Positions 1-10,877 of a DNA stretch of 64,000 nucleotides are shown here, piece after piece. The DNA comes from Pterobdella sp. o SKG-2022. Taxonomy: Eukaryota > Annelida > Clitellata > Hirudinida > Piscicolidae. Numbering within the stretch: the first letter of the stretch is position 1; the number at the start of each line of letters is the position of its first letter. Below the pieces are notes generated by a model. That model was not told where the DNA came from. It did not search any database and saw only the letters and a program-made list of their open reading frames with translations. A program made the position numbers and the translations under genes. Location of the stretch: positions 1,920,479 to 1,984,478 of the forward strand of contig OZ038322.1 in NCBI GenBank assembly GCA_964035795.1. Direction: 5' to 3'.

Positions 1-97
1 AGAAATGGCGATGGTAATGATCCAGATAGAAACATGGCGTCTTCTCTACATTCTCACCAACCTCCACAACACAACTCTATCCGTGTCGAGGTTCTGC
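1..97 (+). CDS. possible exon fragment upstream of the ErbB gene
   Basis: Frame 1 is open from the first base to a TAA at 139-141 and reads as a His/Asp/Asn-rich peptide. A GAG|GTTCTG donor-like site lies at 97/98, similar to the AAG|GTTCTC donor used at 2941 in the same gene. There is no recognisable domain, and the left edge is the window border. It could be an exon of the receptor ectodomain or just an open stretch. Confidence 0.15.
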
Positions 98-436
98 ATG
101 ATTCACATCTCTATCCTTTTTGTGCCTTGGTTTTTGAATAATGCCTTCATGTACATTACCACTTGTTTTGTGCAATTAAACAATTGATCATTTGTTTCTA
201 ATTAACACTCAGGCATTATATATTTTATCTGTTTCATTTATAAAAGGTGTGAAAGCCTTCACATGAGCTTAGTTACATAAGTATGATATAAGGCTCCAGT
301 AAAATATTTTTCAGCTTCTAAGGATTTTTTATGTCAATTTTTTGTGCAGTTCTTAATAGAAATATATAACTTAGTTTACCATAGATAACCTTTCTAGAAT
401 TTTTGTGGAATCTCATTTAAAAACTCATTTTGGCAG

Positions 437-3400
437 GTGTTGAAGCCTTGTGATTGGTTGTGCAGGTCATGTGATGGACCAAATCTTTCTTCCTGCCTGC
501 AATGTAGGTTCTATGAAGAGGAAGGCAGATGTGCTCAAAAATGCTCCAATGGCTACTACCCATCATCATCCCCATCCAACTTCTCTTTCTCCAATTTCTC
601 TTCATCCATTCATTCATCACCACCATTACTTTCCCCAACTTTTTCTTCACCAATTAAATGCCTCAAATGTCCTGACAACTGCCTCACGTGCTCTCAACAA
701 CAACAACAACGCCCACAATGCACTTCATGCAAGACCTACAAGTTACAACACAACAACCATGTAAGTTGCATTTTAAATGAATTCGAGTGATCAGCTAAGT
801 AGCATCAAATGCGAAATAGTGATTTTAGTTCCAATAAAAACATAGCTAGATGTTGCATAAATATTTGTGAGCCTGGCAAAGAATTACATACATAGAAGCT
901 CAAACGTATCCTTGCGTTAAAATTGATTACTGCTTAAAAACGTAGGATATTCAATAGAGGGGAATGCAATTGACAAAGGAAATTTTTTGAAACAACATCA
1001 TAATAGAACTTTATTAAAATTTTTTGTTTTGGGCTTAATCTGTTTGCATTTCAACGTACTTGACATTACTCTGAATTTTTCTACTAGTGAGTTTTGATAA
1101 CGTTTTTATTTAATTTGACTTTCAAATTGTTTTGTTTATTTTTGAACAAAATTTAATAGCTGCTCTTCATAAACTCGACTTGTTACTTCTGCAGAATTGC
1201 TGCGGCAAACCATCGTGAAATATAAGCAAATCTTTAAACACTTTCAGAGTTTTTCCTGTGTAGAAGACTGTCCGAGAGATGCAAGTTATAAAACGTCGAG
1301 AGAGAATAATGGCACGACTGAGCTTATCTGCTCTTCCAGACACCCTGTGCTCGAAGCCTTGTATGCGTGTGTTTTTTTGTGTTTGTATGTTTGTGTGTTT
1401 GTATGTTTGTGTATTTGTATTTTTGTGTGTTTGTATTTTTGTGTATGTATGTTTGTGTGTTTGTATGTTTGTGTGTTTGTATTTTTGTGTGTTTGTGTGT
1501 TTGTATATTTGTGTGTTTTTATGTTTGTGTGTTTTTATGTTTGTGTGTTTTTATGTTTTTGTGTTTGTATGTTCGTGTGATTTTTTCTTTTTGTGTTTAT
1601 AGTCTGTTTAATTCTTTAAAAATAAAAGATATAGGAAATGGTTCTTCTTGATTTTTTCATTTTCTCAATCCATCTCTACGGCAGTGAAACATGGAGTCTC
1701 ATTGAAACACAACGCCTAAAAATACAATAGACTCTCAAAAATGCCTACCCGTTTGGGTTCTTAAAGATCATTTAATCCTAGAATGGTGTTTTGAAATAAA
1801 AAATGACAAATACCGATCGAGTAGAGGTTTTGATGAAGCAATGAAGAGTCTATAGCTTGGACCTTGGCTGAAGATACGAAAAAGTAAAAACTTTCAAAAA
1901 AGCTGTCAGTTTTAACGCAGAAAGTGAAAAACCACCAGAAAAATAAGACCAGTCTGTGAAGCAAACATTCAGAAAATATAGAAACATGAGGCGTTTTACT
2001 GTGAACAATGTTTATCTCTCAAAACAATTAAATAATGGGTAGGGATATCGGGTGATTTCATGGAACAGTCCCTCCCGTGCCTACATTGCACTAAAGACCA
2101 CCAAACCACTTTGAAAAATGTGGCTTCTCAATCAATTGGGGTTTGTAGGTTTGTCATCTAATGCAAAAAATACCAAGAATGAGAGATAAAAGCGTGTTGT
2201 GTTGGCATGGTGTTTTGTTTTCCAGTGATTTCATATTTTAATTATTTCAATTGATTGGTATATGCATGTAAAAAAAATGCACTTTTCTAATTGGTTTAAC
2301 GAAAAGTGTGTCACAAATATATGTCACTTTAAAGCAGTCCTCCACATAAGGAATCTGAAAACATTTCAACTTTCACGAACTTATTTTGAACAAGAATTAC
2401 CCAAAAAATTGTTTCCCAGGTTACAACAAAACTTGCCTTTGTGCTTCGTGCTACCAGCAATGTTCTTGTTGTTGTTGTGTGCAGCTGTCGTCTCCCGCAA
2501 GCAACAGAAAAAAAATATGCTGAAATTTAAAAAAAAAGTCTTGTTTGAAGTTCGTTTTGAAGACAGCTTTTTTATAAATGTACATCATGTATTTTCACGT
2601 TCTTATTTCATTCCATTTTTGTTGAGTGTTATGAATAAAACTTTCCGAAAACATTTTTCAACACTCCCAACAGCCACTGCGTCCAAGCAATATAGAGCCT
2701 GACCTCTCTCACCTCCGCATGGCCCGCATCACTGACCTCAGAGCAGGCCAACTCATCGGCTCCGGTGCTTTTGGCTCTGTCTACCAGGTTCACACTTTTT
2801 TAATTGAAACAGTTCAATTCAAATTTGAAAATTTATAAGCGTAAATGTTATTTGATTCATGACTTATTGCGACAAACTTGTGATGGGCAGGGCTGGTGGA
2901 CCCCGTCTCAACTTCCGGCACCCATCCCGGTCGCCATCAAGGTTCTCGTCCTTCTCCATATAGTCATTTCAACCATATATATCTTAATGCAAACTCTATT
3001 TCAACTTTACGGTATAATATAATAATTTTTCAAAAATAGGAACTTTGAAGTGTCAAAATAAACATGGCCAGGTCTTGAGACAGGGAGATTGCAGAGAAAT
3101 TCTGAATGAAGCTCATATAATGGCGTCTGTACACCACCCCAATCTTCTTCCCACTCTTGCTGTCTGCTTATCCTTCCAGCCAATGATAATATCTCCTCTA
3201 CAGCCAATGGGGTCACTTCTTTCTTACGTCAGATCACGTGTTTTTGGGGCCGTTGATGTGACGTTGTGGAGTTTGCAAATAGCAGCCGTGAGTAGTGATG
3301 TTTTATGGTTGAATAATTTTAATAATGAATCTGAAAATATATCATCATTTTTTTAGCGTGTGTAATAACTGCACGAAGAAGCAAACACTGTTTCAACTTT

Positions 3401-6400
3401 AAAATGTTAAAGCACTTGGTGAATTGAAAAAATAGGGAAACAGTGTTTGAATTATGAAATATTTTGAAATCTGCTCAAAACAATTTAAAACTTTCGAAAT
3501 GCTCTATCTTTTCACGAATAACTTTAAATTGATTCTCGAAAACTATCTTACTTCTTAATATTCACTTTGAGAAAGTTGTATTTTCACAAGTTGTTCTGTT
3601 TTTAATGAAGTTAATTTTGGAACGGTCAATTTACATTCGATTTTGTACTTGGTGATGAATGATTGGTTATATTAGGAGCACCATGTCACTACAGGGAATG
3701 TTGTACCTGGAGAGGAAGAGAATCGTACACAGGGACTTGGCGGCCAGGAATGTTCTCAGTCAGTTTGTTTGTCGTTTTGATACTAGCATATGAATTTTAA
3801 ATTATCCTTTTTTTTTATTTATAGGAATTACTTAGCTTTAAAATTGATGTCACTCACCTTAATGATTGTGTTACATTAAGTAAGAAGAAAAATTTCCCCA
3901 ACTGAAAATTGGATGCACTGATATAACTATTTATACGTACATTTCAATGAAAACAAGTCTTTCAAACACAAGAGTGAGATTTGATAGTGAAGTTGTATTG
4001 AAATGTAGTGACATAAAAGATCATAGTTTGAGGCACGAGTCAACAGCATATACTTAAAAAGTTGACGAGTTAAACTAATCAGTAAGATCTTTCACAGAAG
4101 TCATGTTCACTAATTATTGGCTTCATAGCTGATAAGTATGATTGAAGAGATGGGTGGTTATCAATGTCGCACTCCAAAAGTTGAAAAGTAGTCTTGCATC
4201 TTTTTTTTTTAAACTCAAACGCCTAAATAATCACGTGGCAAAAATTTGAAAAACTTGTTAGAAACATGCCAAATGAAATGCAATATCACAGTTATATTTC
4301 CTTTGAGTTTCTGTCATTCACACTAAGTTGGCAGCATTGGAATCTGAGTAGTCACATACTGATGAAGTCTTTCAATGTAGGGACTTGTCATATGACAAGT
4401 GATCAACTCATAAATGATTGAGGTCCAGTGAAAAATGGCGAAACCACAAAACTGCAAACAATATGAAAATTGCTCAAAAGCTATATTATTGGATTTTATT
4501 TGTGATGTTTTGGTATCTAATTTTGGAAATTCATAAAAATTTTATCAAGTGTTTTATTAATAGTTATAATTTTCCATGATATAACGTTACCATGAGCTGT
4601 CAGATTGCTTAATTTTGTTCACTATCTAAAAACATAAATACAATAAAGTATAAAAGGAATTGAAAATTATTATAACTATAACTTTGCATTTCCGGTTTTT
4701 TTTTACCATTAACATCACCAGCCTCACATTCCACAACAAACTACACTATTCGACAATGAAGAAACACTAAATACCTCATCCATTATACAACGAAGACCCT
4801 CCCATATCACAGTGCACTCAAAAAATCTGGTCAAGATCACAGACTTCGGATTATCCCGCCTTCACCAGCAATCTCCCAATAACATTACCAAATACAAGGT
4901 CAGTGAACTTTCGATACCCATTATCATATGTAGTATTGTATTGTATATATATATAGATTAAATAAACATCAAATATAATAGTAAAGCTTGATACTTTATC
5001 GATACTTTTTTGAGCTATTTAGGCGTACTTTGGTTTTATTAATCTTCACAAAAACCAACAAACAAAATGTAATAAAAAAATATCGATAAATTTTAAATTA
5101 TTCAAAAAATAAATGATTTGGTTTTGATGCGCAGTTGCCTGTGAAATGGTTAGCCATAGAATGCTTGAGCAAACACCAATTCAGTTCTCTGAGCGATGTT
5201 TGGAGTTATGGTCAGTATGAATAAAATTTTGATAGAATTGTTGAAAAATAAACTTCAAAATATTGGCTGCATCAGGAGTGACGATATGGGAGGTTTTAAC
5301 ATTTGGAGGGCGGCCTTTTGAGACTGTACCAGCCAACGAGCTGCTTGCTCTGCTTCAGAAGGGGGAGAGACTTGCGAAACCTGCCAGTTGCGGGAATGAA
5401 TTTTTCAACCTGCTTCTCAATTGTGAGTGTGTTTTTGAATTAAAGTTGATTTTTTTACAAACCAATATGTAATAATACAAATGAAACCTCGTGATGGTAA
5501 TGAATTGTGTTGATGGATTTGATATAAAAACTATAACATAGCTACATGCGGACAATAAGCAGGTTGGACAGCCGACCCGAATGACCGCCTGCACTTTCAC
5601 CACATCATCATCCTTCTCGAGCAGATGCACTGCAACCCTTCTATGTACCTCTCCATACAGGTCTGTCACTCAAGATGCAATATTTCAGTCACTCAGCTTT
5701 ACTTTTTAGGGTTTAGTGTGCAAATCCGCAAACTTGAGAAAACGTACAACGATTATAAAAAAACACTTGCTCAAATGAGGTTGTAATCAAAGTTAAGTAC
5801 AAACGTTTAGCCTTGGAATCAGTGAATATAAAATGAAACAGCCATGACACAGTGCTTGACAAAGAAACAAAATGTAATCTTGATTTGAAGCTTCAGGTTT
5901 TTTCTTAACAAGTTATTAAAAGGAGAAAAATTTCATCTAAGTCGTTTTTGTTGTGCCATATTTAGAGAAAAAAAATTTTTACTTTTTGCACGTTAAATTC
6001 ATTACATAACTCTTAAGTTGTGCATAACTGAACTATCCCTTTTCTCACCTTCTCAAAAACAGACAACTTGAGTTCTTGATGGATCTGAATTTTTGAGGGT
6101 TTATTGTAATTTTAGGCGTTGTATTTGCAATAAGACTCCATGTTTCACTACTGTAGAGATGGATTGAGAAAATGAAAGAATTAAATTTTTCATTTCATAC
6201 AACTTTATTACTTTTAAATATTTGAACAGGTTAATAAACAAAAAAACCTACAAACACACACAGACGCCCTCTGACGATTTAAGTGATGAAGGTTATAAAT
6301 CAATTAAAACAAGCTCAATGGACCAATCAGATAACGATGATCAGTATCGCAATCCTCCATACCACCCATATATCAATCAAAACTCGTATTATAATGAGAA

Positions 6401-6722
6401 TGGAGTCAATGGTGGAAGGAATATTCTCTCTAGAAATAATACGAATCCTAACGAAAACTGTGGAAACAACATTTTTACTATCAAGAGTAACAGCCTTCTG
6501 TACTATAACTATTCTTTGCTGCACAAATACTCTAATGATGATGGTTGTGATAATGATGATGATGATGGTGGAGGTGATGATGGTGGTGGTGATGATTACG
6601 ATTTTAAACTGAAACCTTATTACAACATACCTACCACTTATAACAAAAACAGCTTTAATACTTATTTGAATTTTTCTAATAATAAAGATAATCTTTATAA
6701 TAATATTAATAATTTTCAATAA
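437..6722 (+). CDS. ErbB/EGFR-like receptor tyrosine kinase, 3' part (12 exons)
   Basis: A cell-surface receptor kinase whose 5' end lies left of the window. Exons joined by GT-AG and matching phase: 437-760, 1248-1360, 2420-about 2540 (donor uncertain), 2674-2787, 2891-2941, 3072-3287, 3695-3758, 4813-4898, 5135-5210, 5276-5422, 5563-5660, 6264-6722. The first two carry furin-like Cys repeats (CRSC, CLQC, CPDNCLTC, SCVEDCP). The third encodes a transmembrane segment around CFVLPAMFLLLLCAAVV, then the basic SRKQQKK. Kinase motifs are intact: GSGAFGSV loop, PVAIK lysine, the NEAHIMAS glutamate, HRDLAARN and DFGLSRL, followed by SDVWSYG. Family placement rests on ErbB-typical text (GWWTP before PVAIK, VLRQ..REILNEA, LPVKW, KGERL). 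The tail is short, Asn/Asp/Gly-rich and holds YINQ. EGFR, ErbB and invertebrate EGFR orthologues cannot be told apart without the ectodomain. Very sure of the kinase, less so of the tail's intron. Confidence 0.9.
1361..1590 (+). repeat. degenerate TG-rich simple repeat (GTTTGTAT/GTGTTTTT)
   Basis: About 230 bp of GTGTGTTTGTATGTTTGTGTG-like sequence, open in all three plus frames as a Cys/Val/Phe string. It starts exactly at the donor GTATGC that ends the second ErbB exon. The reading is low-complexity and is not counted as coding. Confidence 0.85.
1656..1740 (+). mobile_element. LINE reverse-transcriptase tail fragment in an ErbB intron
   Basis: Translates in one frame as SIHLYGSETWSLIETQRLKI. 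LYGSETW is the conserved motif just after the RT domain of many non-LTR retrotransposons. A second copy of the same roughly 85 bp lies inverted at 6091-6175 in the same gene. Only this scrap is left, so the clade cannot be told. Confidence 0.6.
6091..6175 (-). mobile_element. inverted copy of the 1656-1740 LINE fragment
   Basis: The minus strand reads through the same segment (TCAATCCATCTCTAC, then GAAACATGGAGTCT, then ACAACGCCTAAA) with a few substitutions relative to 1656-1740. It lies in the last ErbB intron, 90 bp before the tail exon. Confidence 0.6.
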
Positions 6723-6776
6723 AAATTGTCTTTTCTTTGATCTTTGTATTATCATATATCAAAAATGAAAAATAAA
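6718..6776 (+). terminator. ErbB gene polyadenylation signals
   Basis: One AATAAA occurs at 6718-6723 and overlaps the TAA stop codon (6720-6722). A second AATAAA lies at 6771-6776. The first could only serve a transcript with a very short 3'UTR, so the second is the likelier signal. Confidence 0.45.
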
Positions 6777-7224
6777 TTGTTAGAAAGAAAAAAAATGATA
6801 TCTTTTTTTACTAGTTTTACGATTTTTTGTCAAAAATGAGGCTTTTCACAGATGAACTTCAAAATGTACACTGAAGTTTTATCATGAGGTTTATTATTCA
6901 AAGTTATACTATTTTAAAATAATTATAAAGTTTATTATGAAAACAAAAATAATTACAAAGTAGAAAAGACCATGACGAACTTGGTTTCAACTTATTTCAT
7001 CCAATGAAGCCCTTAAAAAATTAAAAATGACGAATGACTGATAGTCTCATCAATTGTGACAACAACGAAAGACAACGCCACTACCAACATAAGTACCGAT
7101 GGCGAGCCATCTATAATGCAGTCTCAAAATAATGCTCCCACAATGATATAAAGCATCAGTATTCAAAAGACTAAGTATTGCTATTTGATTAGAAATTGCT
7201 GCTGAGCTCAGTGGAATACTTCTA

Positions 7225-7340
7225 CCCTAAAGAGTTACGCCTAGGCGTGGCAGGGTAGCTTGTGTGTTCCAACGACCTGGAAAGCTATGTCAGTGGAAGC
7301 TTGTCTAAAAACTTAAGAGCCGCATTCTTGAAAGAAGTGG
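7225..7340 (+). mobile_element. remnant resembling the leader of the LINE at 51.6 kb
   Basis: The text CGTGGCAGGGTAGCTTGTGT, followed by a CCTGGAAAGCTATGT block, parallels CGTGGTAAGACGGCTTGTGT and the CTCCAAGGCTATATG block at about 51625-51672. Order and spacing are the same. No coding part follows, so this is probably a truncated or decayed copy. Confidence 0.35.
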
Positions 7341-7822
7341 CGCATCATACGTGTACCCGCAATTTGACAGAAAATAAATTTCAGTTCAGACGGGTGCTCG
7401 GCAGATAAAGGGAAGTCAGTGGACTGCAGTGCAATGAAAACACATGCAGATGTTGTCATTCATATGCAAATGAGCGTTGGTGTTGTCTTCATCAAAACAT
7501 TTAAATTCCGTTCAAAATAAAATGGCTTCATAGAATTGATAAAGAAAATTCCTTCATGAATCAAGAAAAAAAGGACCAAAATACGTATTTATTCAATGCT
7601 TCTTGTGTGCAGACGAATACCTTGCCAGAAGTCTAGCCATCACGTGGCAACCCTCCTCCAATCAGAGGTGCAAGTCTCAAGATGCATACTGGTGTATCTT
7701 CAAGTTGTTTTTGAATTTCTTAAACTTTTGTGAAGCTGCATACTCTATGTTGGTCATATTTGGTGCTCAGATAATCTGTTCCCACAAAAAAATTTTTCAG
7801 AGTAAAAAATGTGGAGCTTAAA

Positions 7823-7990
7823 GTAATGTAAAGCGGTATTTATAAATCGCTTTTCCCTAAAGATTAAAGCGCTTGCTACAAATTTAATGTAGCGAAAACA
7901 CACTGGAACAGGTGCTAATTGTCGGCCCACGCGGGATCGAACCCGGTAACTTTAGATAATTAGTCTAAAACTCTACCTCTGAGCTAAAAA
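7823..7990 (-). mobile_element. tRNA-derived SINE, copy 1
   Basis: On the minus strand it has an A-box-like AGCTCAGAGGTAGAG, an anticodon-arm-like TAGACTAATTATCTA (loop with AAT, Ile-like) and a B box GGTTCGATCCC. A tRNA-unrelated body follows (CTACATTAAATTTGTAGC) with a tail CGATTTATAAATACCGC. The same order occurs at 41761-41940 and, decayed, at 25915-26076. The fused body and lost acceptor pairing show it is not a tRNA gene. Confidence 0.8.
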
Positions 7991-9615
7991 AAGCTTTAGC
8001 TTGCTCAATACGGTCAGAAGAAGCAGAAAACAGTTTTGTGTATAATAGTTGCAGACCTGTCTTTTATATTGTAACCTCAACAAAGATTATAACTGAATTG
8101 TGAATTAGTGAGATCAACAAACATTAGTGAATGCTAATAATAAAGTTTTTCTTGATTTCTAAGATAAGAAAATGTAAAATGAAAAGAAGTTGATTTTTTG
8201 TTTTTTTCGGGAGACAAGCTTTTGATGTTTGTTGCTTTAAAAGTCTTTTCCGGTGAGTCCCAGGCAAATTTATCCTTTAGCAGCTGCGCATAATTGAAAC
8301 ATTTTTCTGCTGAATTGTTTTGCCTCATTTCCAAGCTTTCTCCCATCAAAAGTAATTAAATAGCTGAACTGAAAATTTTCTGCAATTCAGAGAATGATAA
8401 AATCGAGAGAACAAAAAAAACCCCAAAACTCCGATGTAACAACATTAAAATAACTGACCTGTGAGCTACAATATCATTCAACTTCTTTGACTTTTGCGTA
8501 TTTCAATTTTATCCATTATTTTCTATTTACAACTTTAACTTACCAGTTTTTTCCGCTCTTTAAATTAATTTCCTTTCTTTAAGTTTTAGAACTTTAAGTC
8601 GCCAACTTATGCAAAAAGCAACTTATTTTTAGTTTGAATCAAGAAGCTTTCCATAAGTCTAAATTACATCATCAAGTGGTCGCTTGATGGACTTGCGAAA
8701 AGCTTTGTGATTCAGATTAATACTTTGTGTTTTTTTGCCTCACTGTTTATATTAGGCTATTTACGTTCTCAACTCATTTTTGAATTTTATAATCCAATTT
8801 TTTAAATTTCATAAGCTCATTTTTAACTGAAAAAAAACTAATCCATATTATGATTAATATATATAAGTTTTCCAAAAGATTTGCCCAATCAGGGAACTTC
8901 ACCTGCCATAGAAACCAAACAGGATGTGGTTGTGTTAGAAAGCATGCAATCACATTGGCACTAAACACCTATGGATGTTTTAGAGTGTGCACAGGTGTAA
9001 GGCCATGTTTTTTTTGTTATGATTTCTCCAATTTCATTGCATTTATAAAAATATTCTCGAAATAGTATTTTGAAAACTTCTGTATTTTACAGTTTTCATT
9101 TGATACTTTCCATTGCATCAGAGCTCGGTGAAAAGTTTAAAAGTAAACTTAATTTTTCGACTAATTTAATGTTATCTCAAGCCAAGACTTGTCCACAATT
9201 TCAACTCATTTCTTGAAAACATCTTCATTTGAGAATCGTAGATGTTGAGTTTTTCGATTTTCTGAAAACAAAATATTTCTTATTAATATATATTTCCAAA
9301 AAATATTATAATTATTAAATAAAATATTGTAACATGAAACTTTCAAATCGAAAGCTCAGTATTATCGATAAGCTTCGAAGCATGTAGTGTTTTGCACAGG
9401 AAGTTTGTTTTCAAATGCAGAAGAACTGGAGAACAAAACCCTCAAATGTGTTCAAAAAGCCAAACAATAAAATTTTAAATGCAAAATTCAAAAATCTGCT
9501 TCAATGTCAAAACTAGCCCCAATATTTCATGGCAAAACACAAAGACTGGCTGAGTTGGCACATCATTAAGACGCACTTATCGCCAGCACGAGCTTGCTTG
9601 TGAGGGTGCGTGTCA

Positions 9616-9713
9616 GTGGCAAATGGTGGAGAGGTGCATGTAGGTGGCAAGTGGCGAAGAGGTTCATGTGGGTGGCAAGTGGGGGAGAGGTGGATGTAGG
9701 TGGTAAGTGGTGG
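9616..9713 (+). repeat. 28-bp minisatellite, about 3.5 copies
   Basis: Units begin GTGGCAAATGGTGGAGAGG, GTGGCAAGTGGCGAAGAGG, GTGGCAAGTGGGGGAGAGG and GTGGTAAGTGGTGG, spaced 28 bp apart with substitutions only. The G-rich plus strand stands out from the AT-rich surroundings. Confidence 0.8.
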
Positions 9714-10877
9714 AAGTGATCAATCAATTGCATTGTTCTTCAATACTTTTGAATGAAGCTATTGAAAGATAACTTGTGCTGAGTGTGGAGGAATTCCCAT
9801 TTATAATTAATTCATAAGAATTTTAACAGAACTTTTTATGTCAAAAAAATTGTTGAATTTCATCATATCATATAATTTAAAAATAAAATTGATACCTCTA
9901 ATAAAACGAAAACTAAAGGGTGTCAATGTTATAAAGCAAAAAATACAAATGGTTAAGTGAACGATATCAAAGACATCGAGATAATGAAGGCAAAATTGTA
10001 TTGCAAAAAAGAACATAACAAGTGATCTTGTATAATTTTAAACTGTTTTTAAGAGCTTTTTACAAAGTAAACGTTTCAAACTCAAAAACAAACAAGAAAC
10101 AAGAGTAATTAGAAATAAAGATGTTTGGGAAACAATTAGAGAGAGATAATGAAGATTATATAGACATGAAACAGTTCCGATGCGTCAAACTATCTTCAAA
10201 ATATATCGGAGTTTGATTAGATGGCACACAGAACAGTTCACATAAATGTTTGTGACATTTTATAGACAAAATGGATGAATCATTTTGTATTGTTGAGATT
10301 TTGTGAAAGTTTTCTCTAAAGTTGAAACTGGATTCAGCCGTTCTAAGAATATTTGTTGAAAGACTGCATAACTTTCAAAATATGTTAGTTTGGATTAAAA
10401 TATAGCAACTATGTTGAGGCTATATTTTTTTTTTGTGATTGCTGCTATTGTTATCTCAAAAGTAAGTCTTTTGAATGATTTTTTTCAACTCATTTTTCGT
10501 TAAAAGTTAAAGCGTCATTAAAACAACAAATTTGAACTTTTAAGCTCAATGGATAATATTTTCAGACAAATATACCTTATAAATTTTAAGTGAGAAACAA
10601 ATTAAAAATAAAAATAGATCATTTGGAAATTACTAGAAAAATAGTTTAACCCAAAACTTTAATTGACGATGAAAACCGAGGTATATACAGGTGAGATAGC
10701 CGGTTTAAAAAATTGGTTTCGTCCAATAAATAAGTGACAATCCGGTTTAAGAAATAGAATCGATCCAAATTTTGAATTAAAATAAAACTTCATATTTCAA
10801 TTTTTTAATAATAAAAATTGTTGGTTAATAGTAAATTGCTATTTAATTAATAATATCTACAGGCAGACAAAATAGCA

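Larger units (their letters stand above)
6777..10860. other. intergenic region between the ErbB and E-Syt genes
   Basis: About 4 kb of AT-rich sequence. It holds a LINE-leader-like stretch near 7225-7340, a SINE at 7823-7990 and a minisatellite at 9616-9713. Short ORFs here (for example 8850-9065) show no recognisable protein signature. The E-Syt promoter should lie toward the right end, but I cannot point to an element. Confidence 0.6.

Noticed and set aside
1197..1602. Cys/Phe/Val-rich ORFs of 94-127 residues
   Set aside because: Only 1248-1360 fits as an exon; the rest is the TG-rich simple repeat.
6327..6755. Minus ORF of 142 residues opposite the ErbB tail
   Set aside because: Shadow of the plus-strand Asn/Asp-rich coding exon; Ile/Val-rich with no signature.
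8850..9065. Cys-containing ORF of 71 residues
   Set aside because: No splice context, no family signature, lies in intergenic DNA.
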